From NCBI GenBank assembly GCA_030522415.1, contig CM060127.1:18149814-18213813 (forward strand): a stretch of DNA of 64,000 nucleotides, given 5' to 3'. Every line of letters starts with the position of its first letter. Position 1 is the first letter of the stretch. Positions 24,166-37,235 of the stretch are shown here, piece after piece. The stretch is from Channallabes apus. Taxonomy: Eukaryota > Chordata > Actinopteri > Siluriformes > Clariidae. Made by a program: the position numbers and the translations under genes. A model generated the notes under the pieces. The model saw only the letters and a program-made list of their open reading frames with translations, was not told the DNA's origin and made no database searches.

Positions 24166-24740
24166 GTTTACCAGCAGTTGTTTACAGTTATTTATGTTTT
24201 GCCGTGTTTACCGGTCGTGTCACAAGCACTACCGGCATTGTTTAATCAGTATTACATGTTAATGGGCTTGATTAAGGCTAATCAGCATGCTAATTATGGA
24301 ACGCGCTATAGTTAGAGAGACCCGGCGCTCGGTGCAGTATGGAGCTACAGAAGCGAGACGCCGGGAGAGCGCTGATCACAAGAGGATCCATCTGAGTCTC
24401 TTCATTGTCCCAGTCCGTAGTGGGGGTGGAAAGGGTCAACTACAGTTCACACTGCATTACCCGAGTCTCAAGGGAAGGACCCAGCAGTCCTTCAAAGAAA
24501 GCTGTGTATTTTTGCTCGAGCGCTATGTTAGCGACATGGGCGGAGGGGAAGTGGATCTTGAGATAGTGTCCGCTTTATTTATGTTGCAGTCTAGCGCTTT
24601 TTACCGTTGAACCGTCTGTACCGAGTACCTGTGTCTGCTTTTCCGGTTCACAGTGGGTTATGGCTCTTTTAATCTATTTATGACCTCCTCGTATAGCAGG
24701 AGGGCCCCAGATCTCACAAGCCGAGTGATCCAAAGTTTCC
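24166..24740. promoter_or_regulatory. Candidate intronic regulatory block C
   Basis: High-complexity DNA between microsatellites, with AATGGGCTTGATTAAGGCTAATCAGC followed by GCTAATTATGG (homeodomain and TAATCA cores) and a GC-balanced remainder. A 107-codon open frame at 24287-24610 has no recognisable domain and I do not call it a gene. Regulatory status is inference. Confidence 0.25.
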
Positions 24741-26913
24741 TGAGGATCTCGAATGGTTAAAGATAAAAAAGAAGATAGAAAAACACCTCCAGTTCATTAG
24801 TGTTTCTTAAAGTTCCATGTCTAATTCCGTCAACTTATTCTAGGACATGTCTACACTATTTCCAGCTCCACCAATATCTTTCTTGGTACTATGGGGGAAA
24901 AAAACAGCATGTGCAGAAGTGTTCACATGACTCTCCACAACTCTCCATGTCCATGTGGTTTTCTTTCAAATTCTCTGGAACTCACCAACCTTCGAAAAAC
25001 TAAATGCCTATGGGTGTGAATGTGCGCGCAAGGTGAACTGAGATGGTCTGAAATCCCATACAGGGTGTATTCCCGCTTCATATTCAGTGTTCATGAAGCG
25101 AGCTCCAAATCCATAATGACGAATACATGCGTGAATGAATGAATGAATGAATGAATGAATGAAGCCGTATTCATTTGGTGTTTGAGATTGTACTTGTTCT
25201 ACTTGTTCTCAAATGTTATCAAGTGTTTTATCCTCAAAAGTTTGGATTCAATCCATTCAACACCAACCAGTCAAACACCAACATAAAAACGTCGATAACG
25301 ATGGGTTTAGATTTATCATATTCTTTAAATTATTTATTTTTTAACAAAAAATGGCTGAAAAAAATGGTGATCTAGCGACCAATGAGTTCCAAGATTCTCG
25401 GATGGCTAGCATATTAGAAATGTTCATTTACTGTACATGTTTTGTGTCACATGGTGCTCCACAAGTCAGCGTTGGAATGAAAAAATGTAAGCACACGCAA
25501 ACTCACTCACTGAGGCACTGTTACTCTCACCTCCCCTCAGTAGGTCGCCTCTCATCCTTTCACCAAGTCCCCTGTTTCACTCCCTGCCTCTCTTTCTGAC
25601 TCTTCAGTGTGTGTGTGTGTGTGTGCAAGTGTGGCATGTGCAAGAGACGGGCCATGGCTTTTCATTTGTCTTCATAAGCGTAATTTATTTTCGCAGCGAG
25701 ATGTGAGCTGACAGGCATCAGTCAGCGAGAGGTCACTCGTCTCTCTCCGTCTCACTGATTCCGACACCCGCACTGCGAAAGAAAGATGTGTGTTTAAAGT
25801 CCAGAGTGATTGGGGATATCAGAGTTATGGCATCATTTGTCATTGTATGCATTATCCAGGTGCACGAGACAGAACGAGAGATGGGGGCGGGCATTGTTAA
25901 AGGGCGTGAAAAGTTTAATTGCTGGTGTGAGAGTGTGTGGTGAGGGAGGGATATTTTCAGGAAAGCTTTTGAAATGTTGATGCCTTTTCCTCGAGTAATA
26001 TTATGTTTTGCTGAGAGAAGGACTTTTTTTCCTGTTTTTTCTTTTACACTCAATTACAGATACACACTCACACACCCCGCCTCTCTGTTATCACTGCTCT
26101 GGTAAGACATGTTTTCCTGTCTCCCGTCTTGAGAAATCTTCTCTCTCGCTTCCTCTCGTCCTCCGTGTGTGGCGTGGGCCTCCGTTTGATTTAGCGCTCC
26201 TCTCGGACCCTCCGCGCACCCCGCTCCTCTGTCCGCCCACTTTCCCAGATCCTTCTGGAAGAAGAGAAGAGAGCGTCCTCGTCCTCTTCACATGCCCCCC
26301 CCCCTCCTCTTCTCCTGTCCATGCTGCTCTGCTCTCGTCGAGGAATCCATCACCATGAGTTCACTTTGAGTCACTCAGGATTCAGTGGGAGAGACGATTC
26401 CCGAGTAATTCTTCAGAAGAGAGAGACGCTGTTATCAGTTTACGTGGATGCAAATCATCAAGCCCAGATAATTTTGTGTTGTAGCCTTTCTAGAGAATTC
26501 TACAGCTTTTTTTATGGCCTCTTCGTTTGATTTGAGCTGTTCTGGTTTCGTTCCGCGATCAGGCTTGATATATGGGATTATAAATTTGATCAATTTAGAC
26601 GTTTATGTTTTAGCATTTAGTGAACATGACAATTACATAAATAGTGATTTTTATTGACTGTATATTAGAGTAACACTTACAGGAAAGTGCTATCTGCCTT
26701 GTTCCACATACATGAGCTCACAGACTCCCATGATTGGCTAGTGTCACTGTGAATGACAGCAGAGACATAGAGAGGGAGAAAAAGTATGTCATCAATCCAA
26801 GGGCAAATTTCGCCCCACTGTCTACCAGCCACAGATATCTAAGCATCGATCTCGTGATTTTGTGACAACAGGATGAACACTTTTCTGTTGCACCCTTTGG
26901 GAGCAATTCAGCA

Positions 26914-26948
<35 letters not shown>

Positions 26949-27185
26949 ATAATAGAAAACCCAGTTTACTCAAAATACACTTTTAATGTTTGTTTTTAAA
27001 CACTTTTGTGAATTCACTTGTTTCAACATGGCATTCCATCTTTACTTCAAAGCTGTGAATATGTTGGTATAACCATCCGTCGTCCACATCACTTTTTCTA
27101 TCCGCATCTCCTCCTACAGTAAATCATGCCAACCAATCTCAACCAATCACAGAACCTTTATTAGGACACATATTGTAGATGTACA
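24741..27185. other. Intron 1 segment
   Basis: Unique intronic DNA with a GAAT tetranucleotide array at 25132-25163, a GT run at 25609-25624 and a CT run at 26913-26938. No gene recognised. Confidence 0.5.
25132..25163. repeat. (GAAT)n microsatellite
   Basis: Tandem GAAT units. The same unit forms the tail of SINEs in this window, so this may be the remnant tail of a lost SINE. Confidence 0.85.
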
Positions 27186-27198
27186 CTAGCTATTTCAT

Positions 27199-27531
27199 CA
27201 CTCACTCTCACTCACTTATCTTTTATACCGCTTTATCCTGTATTCAGGGTTGTGGGACCTGGAGCCTATTCCAGGAGACTTAGGGCACGAGGCAGAATAC
27301 ACCCTGGACAGGGTGCCAATCCATCATGGCACACACACATACACACACTACTTGGGACCGCCACTTAGCCTAACCTGCATATATTTGAAATGGGTGAGGA
27401 AACCGAAGTACCCGGAGGAAACCCACCAAGCACGGGGAGAACATGCAAACTCCATGCACAGAGACACAGGAATCGGGCATGGCACCAGGAGGTACAAGGT
27501 GATGGTGCTAACCAATACACCACTGTGACAC
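27199..27531 (-). mobile_element. tRNA-derived SINE, complete, with 13-bp target duplication
   Basis: Minus-strand copy of the fish SINE found five or six more times in this window. From the right it has a decayed tRNA-like head, the conserved body (words equivalent to GTTTGCATGTTCTCC, GGTTTCCTC, GATGGATTGGCACCCTGTCC, TCCTGGAATAGGCTCC) and a tail with AGTGAG-type repeats at the left end. Perfect 13-bp direct repeats CTAGCTATTTCAT flank it at 27186-27198 and 27532-27544, the sign of target-primed insertion. It is the only clear SINE in the 37-kb intron. Confidence 0.9.
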
Positions 27532-27544
27532 CTAGCTATTTCAT

Positions 27545-30310
27545 TTTTCATTTTATTTCTAATATTATTCAGCTATATTTACTATACGGAAAATTTGTAC
27601 AGAACCCTCAGAGATTAAGCTGAAGAAATCTGAAGTGTTCGATATCCAGAGATCTGATTTCAGACCATCCAGGTTTTCCACTTATTCATTGACAGATGGT
27701 TTTAATACAAGGACACACGTGCTAGATTTAGGATTTGAAGGGAAAAAAAAAAAAAACCTGATCGAGCCAAAACCCCTTTCCAGGCACACTGCAACTTCCA
27801 CATCTTTCCTAGCTCTTTACAGACCCCTCCTGAGCACGCCGTCGTATCGGAAATATGGTATAGGAGGGCATACGGATTACTGCACAGATCGGCGTGCTAA
27901 AAAATCCCCAGAAACTTGTCCTGCTTTACGAGGCGGATTGCTCGGGTTATTTACGAGACCAGACCTCCGCAGACACACTTCAAGCAGGAAACTGACACCA
28001 GCTAGTAACTCTGTGAGGAGCTCGTGTTTACGACGTGAAGTCCTTGCTGTCTCATCCACATGTCTAAAGCACAGTGCGCAGCATTAGACGTGTCTTGTCC
28101 AGACAGGAAATGAGGCATAATGTTTTAACAGGACAGAAATGTACTGTACATTGTTAGTGTTTCAACATCCTGAACACTGTAGTTTCTTATTATGTGAAAC
28201 GTGAAGTATGTGGAAATGCAACATGATATCGAGGGTGAAATGAAATATATGTCAGGTTTTAATATTCAGTTGTAGCATTCCTGTATGACACATGTGCAAA
28301 GTGTGAGTGTGTGTATGCATCTGAGTGGGTGGGTGTCACAAATGAATGGCTGCTGCCCATATTTGTCTCCAGCATGTGCGGGTTTCCCGGTCAAATAAGG
28401 GTCAGCTTCTGGGAATCTGTGTGTGTGTGTGTGTGTGCGTGTGTGTATGTGTGTGTGAAAAGGGAGGGATGACGGTACTGGGGTAGTTGATTGATGGGTT
28501 ATTGTGCAACCAGACTCAGCTAGACTGAACCGGTGAGGTCGTGGCCTGAACACAGGCTCTTTTTTTTCCCCTCTTCCTGCCCTCTTCTTTTCTCACTGTT
28601 TCTCTCCTCCTGTCTATTTTTCTCTCCCTCCATTCTCACCTCTCCATATCCCTCTCAATCACTCTCTTCATCTGCTTTCCACCCTTCCTCTCTCTCTCTT
28701 TTTTTTTTTGCTGACCATCTCCTTTCAATACTCCCCGTCTTTTTTTTTTTGTTTTGTTTTGTTTTCTTTGTCTCCCTTCCACGGATTCCTCCTGTACTTT
28801 TTTTGGTGAATTATTCTCTGCAGCCGCATGTTGATTGCTGCAATTCGTCAGCCGTGTCTTCTTTCAAGCAACTTTTCAACAAAGTGCTCTCATCGCAATC
28901 ACTTTTGTTATGGTTTACAACGTAATCTATGATCTGCTATCAAACCGTGTTTGTACTTCGCTGCAGCCCTCTTTTTTGCCGCACAGTGCGAGCGAGTGAG
29001 AGAGAGAGAGAGAGAGAGAGAGAAAAGAGAGAAGAGCTCGTCACGGTGAGCAATAGCTCAGCCTGCTCTCGCTGTACTTTCAGCACTGAATAGAGCACTG
29101 GTACATGTTACATCTCCCTTTTTTTCCCTCTTTTTGGGTCTTTGAGCCGAGATTAAATCAAACGCGCTACCCCACACCCACGTTTCTTCAGACACAACAT
29201 AAACATAAAGCTGTAACGTTTCATACCTTCAACCCTAAAATGTACATCATTAATAAATCGAAAGTGATGTTAAAGTGAGCAAAAAGAGTTAACATACAGG
29301 TATGTAGAACGTGATGTTTATGTATTCAGAATTATATTACGGGGTGCCAATATTTTTGAAGCTTGACGAGTAGAACAATAGCATGAGTTAATATTTAAAC
29401 CGCAATTGCTTTGGGTTTTTACCTTGCTACTTTTTAACATGTACTACTTCCAGTCACACGTCTGAAAAAAATAATTGTCTTTTTGTCTTGGTATATGCAC
29501 TTAACACTTACTTATGTCGGTGTAAGATTGTTGGTGTATTTGCTTTGCTCTCTGCCTGCTTGGATGTTTGTGTTAGCAGTGCAGCTACATCTTGACTACT
29601 GTTTACTCGATCTGTGACTAAAAATAAGCTAGACATAAATGGCCGCAAATTAAATTAAAGAACTTCCCCAAATGTTTATAATTTACAGCACTGTACATGA
29701 TCTCTAGGTGTGAATTTTTACCTTAACAACCACAAACATTCAGATGTTCTTTATTTTTATTGTAACGTTTGGTTTATTCGACTAGGAAAAGTATTAGTCT
29801 GTTTGTCAATATGTCTCAGCCCTTAACATAGCATAACTTATTAGCTTATGGTGCTAATCTGTTACCAGGGGTAGACAATGCATTCATGTAAATACATGAA
29901 GTATAAGAGTGCAACACGGAATGTATTGGCTGTTGTACTCTGCTCTTTATTTATAGATACATATTTAGACTTTTAATATGGACAAATTAAAGGACACCAC
30001 AATAGTTCTTGTTTGCTCTATAGGGGACTTTTATGTATTTGTGCTTCATTTGTTGTCTTGCTGCACAACAACACAAAGTCCCTCTGACTGATCACGTGAT
30101 GATCAAACATTCCTATCTAGAGAGTGGGCGTGGTCTCTTCTATGATCACCGCCCACCCCCCAACACATCCACGTGCACAACACATGGTTTAATATGAAGC
30201 CTTTAGAATCACCATCCCAGTTAAACAACTGTAGGAGATTTAGATTTTGTGGCCTGTTTTAGGAAGAATGCTCTTTAATGCTCTAGAACAGTTTCAGAGA
30301 TTTGCATGAA
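27545..30310. other. Intron 1 segment
   Basis: Unique sequence plus GT run at 28420-28457, a long pyrimidine-rich stretch at 28560-28760, and (GA)n at 28997-29023. A short GGGGTGCCAATATTTTTG at 29341 looks like a Tc1-type terminus but is isolated. No gene. Confidence 0.5.
28997..29023. repeat. (GA)n microsatellite
   Basis: Pure GA run. Confidence 0.9.
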
Positions 30311-30915
30311 GGGTGTTCGAGTCAAACCGGGACTTGTGATTCAATAAATGAAGGTGTATAACTAATCGACATTTACAAAAGATTTCATGCACAATAGAGT
30401 AATGAGACTCTTACCAGCAGAATTCTTTTTTACTGGGTAAACATTTTAAAGGAGGTTGTACGTCCATGATGATCCAAACTGAAATGGCTCCGAGCTCAGT
30501 GCAGTAATTTTTGTGAACATTCACTGAATAGCACACCTGAATCCAGAAAATTTGAAAAAGTCGAGACGCTTTTGTCTGTGGTTTCGGTACACACAATCAT
30601 TCACGAACACCACTTGCACATTACAAGAACGTGGGTGGGCGTGATTGCCACATTCCCCATACAGTCCAAGCCGTTTCTACAAGTTTGAGCAATTGAAATA
30701 GTTTCTAGGAGTCTAGCATTTCAGACGTGAATGGGCAGTCTAATCATGGATCCAGCGTTCTGAGAAATCATGATGGTATTCAAGCACTAGTGAAACTCTG
30801 GGATAAGTGCATTAGTGCAGCAGGGGATTATATAGAGAAACAAAGGGAGTTATTACACACATAACTGTGTTTTGTTATTCTGACCAATCAAAAGTCCCGG
30901 TTTGACTTGAACACC
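30311..30915 (+). mobile_element. Mariner-like non-autonomous element, copy 2, both ends present
   Basis: Left end GGGTGTTCGAGTCAAACCGG and right end AAGTCCCGGTTTGACTTGAACACC are inverted copies of each other (about 24 bp, few mismatches), followed by TA on the right. The 605-bp interior lacks a transposase and is therefore a deletion derivative. It shares internal words with the relics at 19.7 and 57.9 kb. Class assignment to Tc1/mariner is inferred from the terminal repeats and flanking TA. Confidence 0.7.
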
Positions 30916-31847
30916 TATCGGTGCAAAGATTAGAACAGGCCTTTTAGGACTTTAAGATGTTCTTTTTGTTTATCTATATTTTATATATCATACAGGTGGC
31001 TGGTATGACAGTGGAGCTTATTTATGTCAAAACTTAAATGAAATGTTTTTTTTCCATATATCTTTACTTTCATCGTGACAGTGTTGTTTTTATTTCAGAT
31101 CAGTTTCATTTCTACAGCACTTTTAGAAACAGATTTCACCATAAATCAGCTTTACAGAAATACAGATGTAGATTTATATTTAGATCACTAATGAGCAAGC
31201 CAGAGAGTGACAGTTGTTTTACTGACACTGTTAGGAAAAACTAAAATGTCATCCTCAAAATATTGCCATATAGATATTTATATCATGTTACCCTTTATCT
31301 GTACGGCTGGTGTGATAATCTTGATTTTTGTTATTATATTCATACAATGTCAAAAGGCATGTGTCTTTATTGCCATACTCACTCACCCAGCCGTTCCCTG
31401 ACTGTTAGCAGTGTTTTAAGCAGTAAAGCTGTACATCAAACCTTGTCAGCAGCTCAAATGGGTGGCAGGCCGTGTCCATGGGAAAGAGAGAATTAAAGGC
31501 TGCGATTGTGTTGGAGTAGAATGGAGCAGGGTTGGTGCCGGGTCATCAAGGTGTAGTGCAGCCGCTCTAATTGTTTTCCATCTCCACTCTCCTTCAGAAC
31601 TGCCTGATTTATGGCAATTATCCATCTTTAGGATCATCTATCAACCTGGTAGTTGCTAGGCAATGGGAGCAGCTGCTGGTGTGTGTGCATGTGCGTGTAT
31701 GTGTGTGTGTACATGTGTGTCTCAGAGTGTGTTTGGTCTGCTGAGTTTTCTGTCAGACAATCAGCACAGGTTATGGTCTGGTCGAGACACCATAATGGGG
31801 GATTTAAAGAAACAAAGAACATTTTCGTTCCCTGCTGTTCCCCCCCC

Positions 31848-31879
31848 CCTTCTCTCTCTCTCTCTCTCTTCCTTCCTTC

Positions 31880-31910
<31 letters not shown>

Positions 31911-31912
31911 TT
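31848..31912. repeat. (CT)n pyrimidine tract
   Basis: Long CT run broken by CCTTCC and CG. Frames through it translate to Ser/Leu repeats. Confidence 0.9.
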
Positions 31913-32296
31913 CCCCACATGAGGGTCCTCTGTCTGCTTTGAGACTGTTGTGTCTCTCAGCACAGCATGTGTAGAACCTTATCGGTGTCTCCGCAAAAGC
32001 CATGACGCAGGAGATCATCCCACGATATCCGGACATGTTTGGGTTACATGCAGGAAGCTCAAGCACTCGAACCTGGACCCGGATTTAAAAGAAAAAAAAA
32101 TAAGCAGCTAGGACGCTGGTCCTCACCAAAAAATGGGAGGATCTGCAAAAAAAAAAAAAAAAATAAAAATGTGCAGATGGGAGGAGGGACTGAGGTGCTT
32201 ATGATCTAATGGCCATTGTCTCACAGCTGCACGGCTCCTCTGTGACAGCGGGAAAAGGTGATTTATAGACCGCACAACGGACCTCTACCCGCTCGC

Positions 32297-32324
32297 ACTC
32301 TCTCTCTCTCTCTCTCTCTCTCTC
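32297..32324. repeat. (CT)n microsatellite
   Basis: Pure CT run. Confidence 0.9.
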
Positions 32325-33439
32325 ATACACACACGCACAGTCTGAGAGAGAAAGGGACAGAGAGAGCATTCGAGGGAGCAAAAGGAGAGAAAAAGGGTAA
32401 AGCACTGCAATGCAGAAGCACCTGGATGCAGAAAATGCCTGTTTTTTTTTTCACACTACAAGATCTGAGGCAAAACATGCTCCGAGGCAACAAAACACAT
32501 TCGTCAGGAATTACTAAATTACTAAAAGTGTAGTTAAGTATTCAAACATCTATTTAAAACAAAAAGGCATTTAAATATGCATTTGATTTTCACACATTAG
32601 CAGTAGCGCAACACTGTGTTCATATCATAAACCACAGATGGTGAAAGCTCACTTTGTTAGCAGTGGAAATCCAGAGAAGCTCATATTAGCATCTAACACT
32701 TAGCCATATAGCATTTTTAAGATTTGTGAGCTCTTACTACTGTACATCTACTGTATACAGGAAAGTCCTAAAAATATATATATATATATATTTCCCTTTA
32801 TGCCTTTTCCCACACAAAGTAGCATTTAAATAAAATGCAAATAAAAGGAGGGGTAAGGGATGTGATGAACACATACTTGCTTCTGCTAGCGGCTAGTTTC
32901 TCTCAGTATCTAGGTGAAATATGACCTGTGGCTGTGACAGACCTTGATTTGAGCTAGTGAGCTAGTAGAAGCTGAAAAAACAACTAAAAGAAAATGGGGT
33001 TTTTCTTTACTGTTTTGTAACTGCTGTTTGGCTCAAAAGTAAAAATAAATAATAATAATTTAAAAAGTTGGGATATTGTTTCAGATTTCTTTTCCCTATA
33101 TTTGTCTTGTTTTTTTCCTGATCTGCTAGAATCTTCTAGTATTTTCCTTGTTAGCAATGCTGCTACCTCTGTATTCAAATTTGACCCAAACCTTAAAAAA
33201 ATATCAGTAGATGACTAAATGCTGAACCTATTTTTTGTTGAGTTTTTTTCTTTCTCTGCCTTTGAGTACAAATAGTATAAAAATTCAAATAGCATTTGAA
33301 CAATGAAATGACAATCCTTAGTCCTAAGTAGTTTTGCCATTAACATTCAGATTGCTTTTTCTTAATGTGATTCGTTTCCTGTGGTGATTTGTTTCGTCGC
33401 AACTCTTATGATTTTCCAAGAAAGCTGTGCCACTTAACA

Positions 33440-33730
33440 CTCTCAACATGAAACACCCAATCAATTAATCTAATTAATCCGTTCAGCCCGCCATATTAAT
33501 TTCCATCCGTTATTAAGAGCTTCCTTTGACGTCTGCTTTTATTTCAGAGCAATACGCTCACGTTTCGGACTCGACCCATAAACACTTCCTCGCTGAAGTG
33601 CGGCTAATGATTTGTGCGAAACCTCCAGGTGAAGGTGCCCTCAATTACTCAGCAATCATGAATTTCGGTGTTTAATTAGCCAAGCTGCAGATGCTTTTAG
33701 CCTCTCGCTGTTTATATCCCACAAAGCAAG
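33440..33730. promoter_or_regulatory. Candidate intronic enhancer block D
   Basis: Dense TAAT/ATTA cores (CAATTAATCTAATTAATCC, CCATATTAATTTCC, GGCTAATGATTTG, GTTTAATTAGCC) in repeat-free, high-complexity sequence, with a CAGGTGAAGG E-box-like word near 33627. This is one of the strongest enhancer-like compositions in the intron. Conservation with other teleosts is the deciding test. Confidence 0.4.
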
Positions 33731-34550
33731 TCAGGAGTTCAACTGAGGGAAAGTTGAGGCTGAGATATTAAAGTTAGTCTGATGTATAAAAACTCTTCAA
33801 GGAGACATAAATTTGGTGCGTAATGGATTCAGCTCACCTTTTAAGCTCGATAGAGGTGGATTTGTAGTTAGGGGTGTTTTTTGGACAGTAGGCCATCTAT
33901 CTGTTAGCGTGTTGCCCTTAAGGGACTGACACATTGAATATAAATATGTGCAGCAGGTAGTGTTGCGACCTTACAGCTCCAGGGTACGTGTTTTGATCCT
34001 GAGCTCAAGTTACTATCTGTGTGAGGCTTTATATGTTCCCTCTCTGTCCATGTTCTCTTCATTCCCCCACCTGCAACTACCATGATGGTAGGTAGATTGG
34101 CAATGATAAATTGAGACTAAGTGTGTGTGTGTGTGTCTCTCAGTCCACCACCACACTGACAAAATAAATCCATTCATTTCTGAAAATGAATCAGAGTGAA
34201 TGTTGCCCTCTGCTGGTATGGAGGATTATTTACATTCACACGATCCAGTTTGCATCTTTACCTCATGTTTACAGTAAGTGCAGGTGTCCATGAAAGCAAC
34301 AAATTATTAATTACTTTTATTTCATGCTTTCCTGCCATATCACAGTTATGTGCTCGCCATATCATTTAATAATCCCTAAACTAACTAATGTAGTCTATTA
34401 ATCTGTAACACACGCTGTCAGAAACTGGACACAAATCATCTTTTCTGTTAAGCACACACGTGATCCGTTGCTTAATCAATCAGTGCTACAGTACAGTATG
34501 GTGCACGCTTTCACTCTGAAAGACTAAACTCGCACAGTCAATCTAGGCCT
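33731..34550. other. Intron 1 segment
   Basis: Unique sequence with a short GT run at 34121-34135. The phrase TACAGCTCCAGGGTACGTGTTTTGATCC near 33973 and following words resemble a very decayed SINE head, too degraded to call. No gene. Confidence 0.4.
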
Positions 34551-34554
34551 GTAC

Positions 34555-34905
34555 ATGATGGAACACATTACCTCACTGATGTAAATTGCTGTTAACAATC
34601 TGCTAATTGAGCTCCTTCATTATTCATCGGCCGTTTTGATATCGCATTTAGCAGGCTCGTGGGCGCGCAAGGGCTCTGTTGTGGTGTACGTGGTGAAAGC
34701 GTCACGGCATGGCTAAAGGAGAACGGCACTGCTCACATCCTCTCTCTGCTCTTTCCCTGCCTATTGTTTGAAGCTAATGCAAAATGCACTGTCTATATGA
34801 CCCATTTTAGCAGCCCATTAGCATAATTTGGCTGTCGTGTGGCCAGTGAGTTAATGTGCTTGCAAATGACAGGGAGAGTGTGTTATACGACCTTAGGGTT
34901 TTTAA
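34555..34905. promoter_or_regulatory. Candidate intronic enhancer block E
   Basis: Repeat-free block with TGCTAATTGAGC, TTATTCATCGG, GCTAATGCAAAATGC (octamer-like ATGCAAAA), CCCATTAGCATAATTTGG and GTTAATGTGC. It includes POU and homeodomain-type cores and is bounded on the right by a long (GT)n. Function is inferred from composition. Confidence 0.35.
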
Positions 34906-34970
34906 AAATTAAATGACAAAGTGGGCCGCGCTTTGCATAAGTATGGGCTCGACATTCAGGGGCATGCGTT

Positions 34971-34971
34971 T

Positions 34972-35015
<44 letters not shown>
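34971..35015. repeat. (GT)n microsatellite
   Basis: Long, nearly pure GT run. Confidence 0.95.
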
Positions 35016-35017
<2 letters not shown>

Positions 35018-36826
35018 AGTAACAGTCATGTTTTTCTGCAAGGTGAGCAAGCTATTTTGTATTTTGTGGGTGAATATTTGAATTTGATTCATTCAGCAGT
35101 TTGAGAAACGTTACATATTACAAAGGTAAATTTGATTTGCGGCTTTAGCTAGCGAGTTTACATTTGGTTTAATATTTTAAGTTACTCGATTACTAGATTT
35201 CATCTAAATTACTCCTGACACTTTTCTGTTAGAAAAAAGAAAAATCTCCTTTCAATCGGCTCTAATCGTGCTCAGTGTAAAGCAAAGAGATAAAGAGAAA
35301 GCAGAGCGTGAAGCTGAATGGCACACCAGTTGGGCCGGACCCTGGAGTTATCCTGCCATATGGCGGCCTGTTCCGCTCGGGCCGGCCTCTCACGAGCTGC
35401 GTCACTTATAGACGAGATGGCGCCGTTCGTTTCCACCGTATCCACAGCAACACAGATCAGCGCCGGTGGGTGAGGAGAGGTAGGCTGGGTCGCTGTAAAA
35501 CGCCCGTCTGCACTTCAAAGCCTCCCTTTGTTTAGTCTGTAATAAAGTTAGATGTGGCTTGCGGTGAAAAGAGGCGATAGAAAAAAAAACGACAAAGACG
35601 CTCCTTAGAGCGAAGGATTGTGTGTGAGATGATGAAAAATGTGAAGGCTTTCTGCTTGACGAGGTTCACGTCGGGCCAGGGGAAGGAGGTGGGGCGAGGG
35701 GGACGAATCCGAACCCCCGGAAATCTGTCCATCCCTATAGCGAGCTCGTTACTCCTCCACACAGTTCATTCATCAGTGACCGCGCTCCAAATGGAGGCTG
35801 TAATCATTAATCACTATTCACACACAGCACTACGAGTAGGAGAAACGTGCTTACACAGGGTTTAAATAGGTGGTGTACTCCAACACGCCGTCATCACAGA
35901 GCTGTAGCTAGACAGGCTTCAGGATTATATCAGTGCCCGGACCATCCAGTGAACATTTTAGACAGATAACCTTGACTTAAGTCATATTGGGAGTAGGGAT
36001 GGAAATATTTATGGACCCTCACGATTCGTTTTTGATTTCAGCTTCAATACATGGTTCATGGAAAATTCATGATTTTTCCAGTATGATCACTTCCTGCTTG
36101 TAAAACGGAATATTATCGTTTTCATCCATCATAAGAGACACTAGCCTTTTCCATTAGAGCTGTCAAAACGAATTTCACTGTTTGTACGCAATTAGATCTT
36201 TTTTCTTTAATAACTTTTAAATACTCAAAGGAGAAACGTTCAGTTGGAATTGTTTAAATTCTCACATGCTAATGTAACGATAGTGGCGTATAGGTATACT
36301 GTACTGTAAGTGCATGCTTGAGTTTAATTTTTATTTTATCCTGACATATTCAGTGGATAATTAAATATGTATAAAAAGCAAAGAATGCATCCTAACAGTA
36401 GCATTATATATAGAGCTTGTATTTTGAATTATTTTCTATTGTTATACAAGACCTATTAATTAATTAATTTGTTTGTTTAATAATTTTTCATTACCAATTG
36501 TAAAGTTTTTTGGGTGAAAAGTAGAATTTATGAAGTAGTTACAGATATATGTGCAAGAAATGTCAGAATTTTTCGCACATATGCTTGAATGTTAATGTAC
36601 AGTATACTCACGTGGATTCCACAAGTTTGTGCAAAACCTAATGATCAGGTCCATCAAAACAGAGTGCACTTCTACAAATGTGGTGTTCATCTGTGTCTGT
36701 ATACAATTATACTTCTTTATACGTTTGAATTAAACATTTAAATAAAAAAAAGAGTTATTTAAATTCAACCTAGCTTAGCGTTTGTTAGTTTTTTTTAACC
36801 AAAACTGTATTTCTGTCAGTTGTTAA

Positions 36827-36863
<37 letters not shown>

Positions 36864-37235
36864 TTTCCTCTTTCGAGGAATCAATTATTTTTTATCCCTA
36901 GTCTGGTGAGTGTTTCTTTAAACTTTCTGAAGACTGTAAGTATTTCTACAGCAGACATACCGGATCACTGGAGGCCATGAGCAGACTGGATCAAACAGCA
37001 TTGCGCCGCTTCAACCGGCGTGCAAAAAGAGGAGGGGGGGGGGGATGAGAGAGACAGAGAGAGAAAGAGATTGCTGCATTCCCACTGACATGCTGTGCAT
37101 TACCATAATTGGCTTTTCTACATGATAGGACAGAGGAAATAATAATGTCATTTTATTTACAGCCTTCAGTGTCCTGGCCTTCTCCCCCCCATTTTCCCTC
37201 CCTCTTCCTCTCGCTCTCACGATCCCTCTCTCCGT
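35016..37235. other. Intron 1 segment
   Basis: GC-richer unique sequence at 35290-35900, possibly regulatory, then AT-rich DNA. TAGGGATGGAAAT near 35995 is weakly like the GGGATGGGAATCACC repeat. Includes an (ATT)n run at 36827-36863 and a G run at 37035-37045. No gene. Confidence 0.45.
36827..36863. repeat. (ATT)n microsatellite
   Basis: Pure ATT run. Confidence 0.95.

Larger units (their letters stand above)
30920..33435. other. Intron 1 segment
   Basis: AT-rich DNA with CT-rich tracts at 31848-31912 and 32297-32324, poly-A near 32146-32166 and a short TA run near 32773-32792. No gene. Confidence 0.5.

Noticed and set aside
23756..24315. Overlapping open frames of 137-185 codons rich in Ser, His and Thr
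   Set aside because: They run through CT/CA microsatellites in all three frames at once, which shows repeat composition and not coding selection.
27635..28087. 150-codon open frame in the intron
   Set aside because: No domain, no codon pattern distinct from the surroundings, and no splice or promoter context; a random frame in unique intronic DNA is the simpler reading.
28533..28925. 130-codon open frame rich in Ser, Phe and Leu
   Set aside because: Pyrimidine-tract translation with no recognisable domain.
29335..29375. Isolated Tc1-type terminal sequence GGGGTGCCAATATTTTTG
   Set aside because: No matching inverted partner or transposase remnant nearby; could be chance.
33960..34170. Decayed SINE head near 33973
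   Set aside because: Only a few scattered words fit and no tail or target duplication was found; too weak to list as an element.
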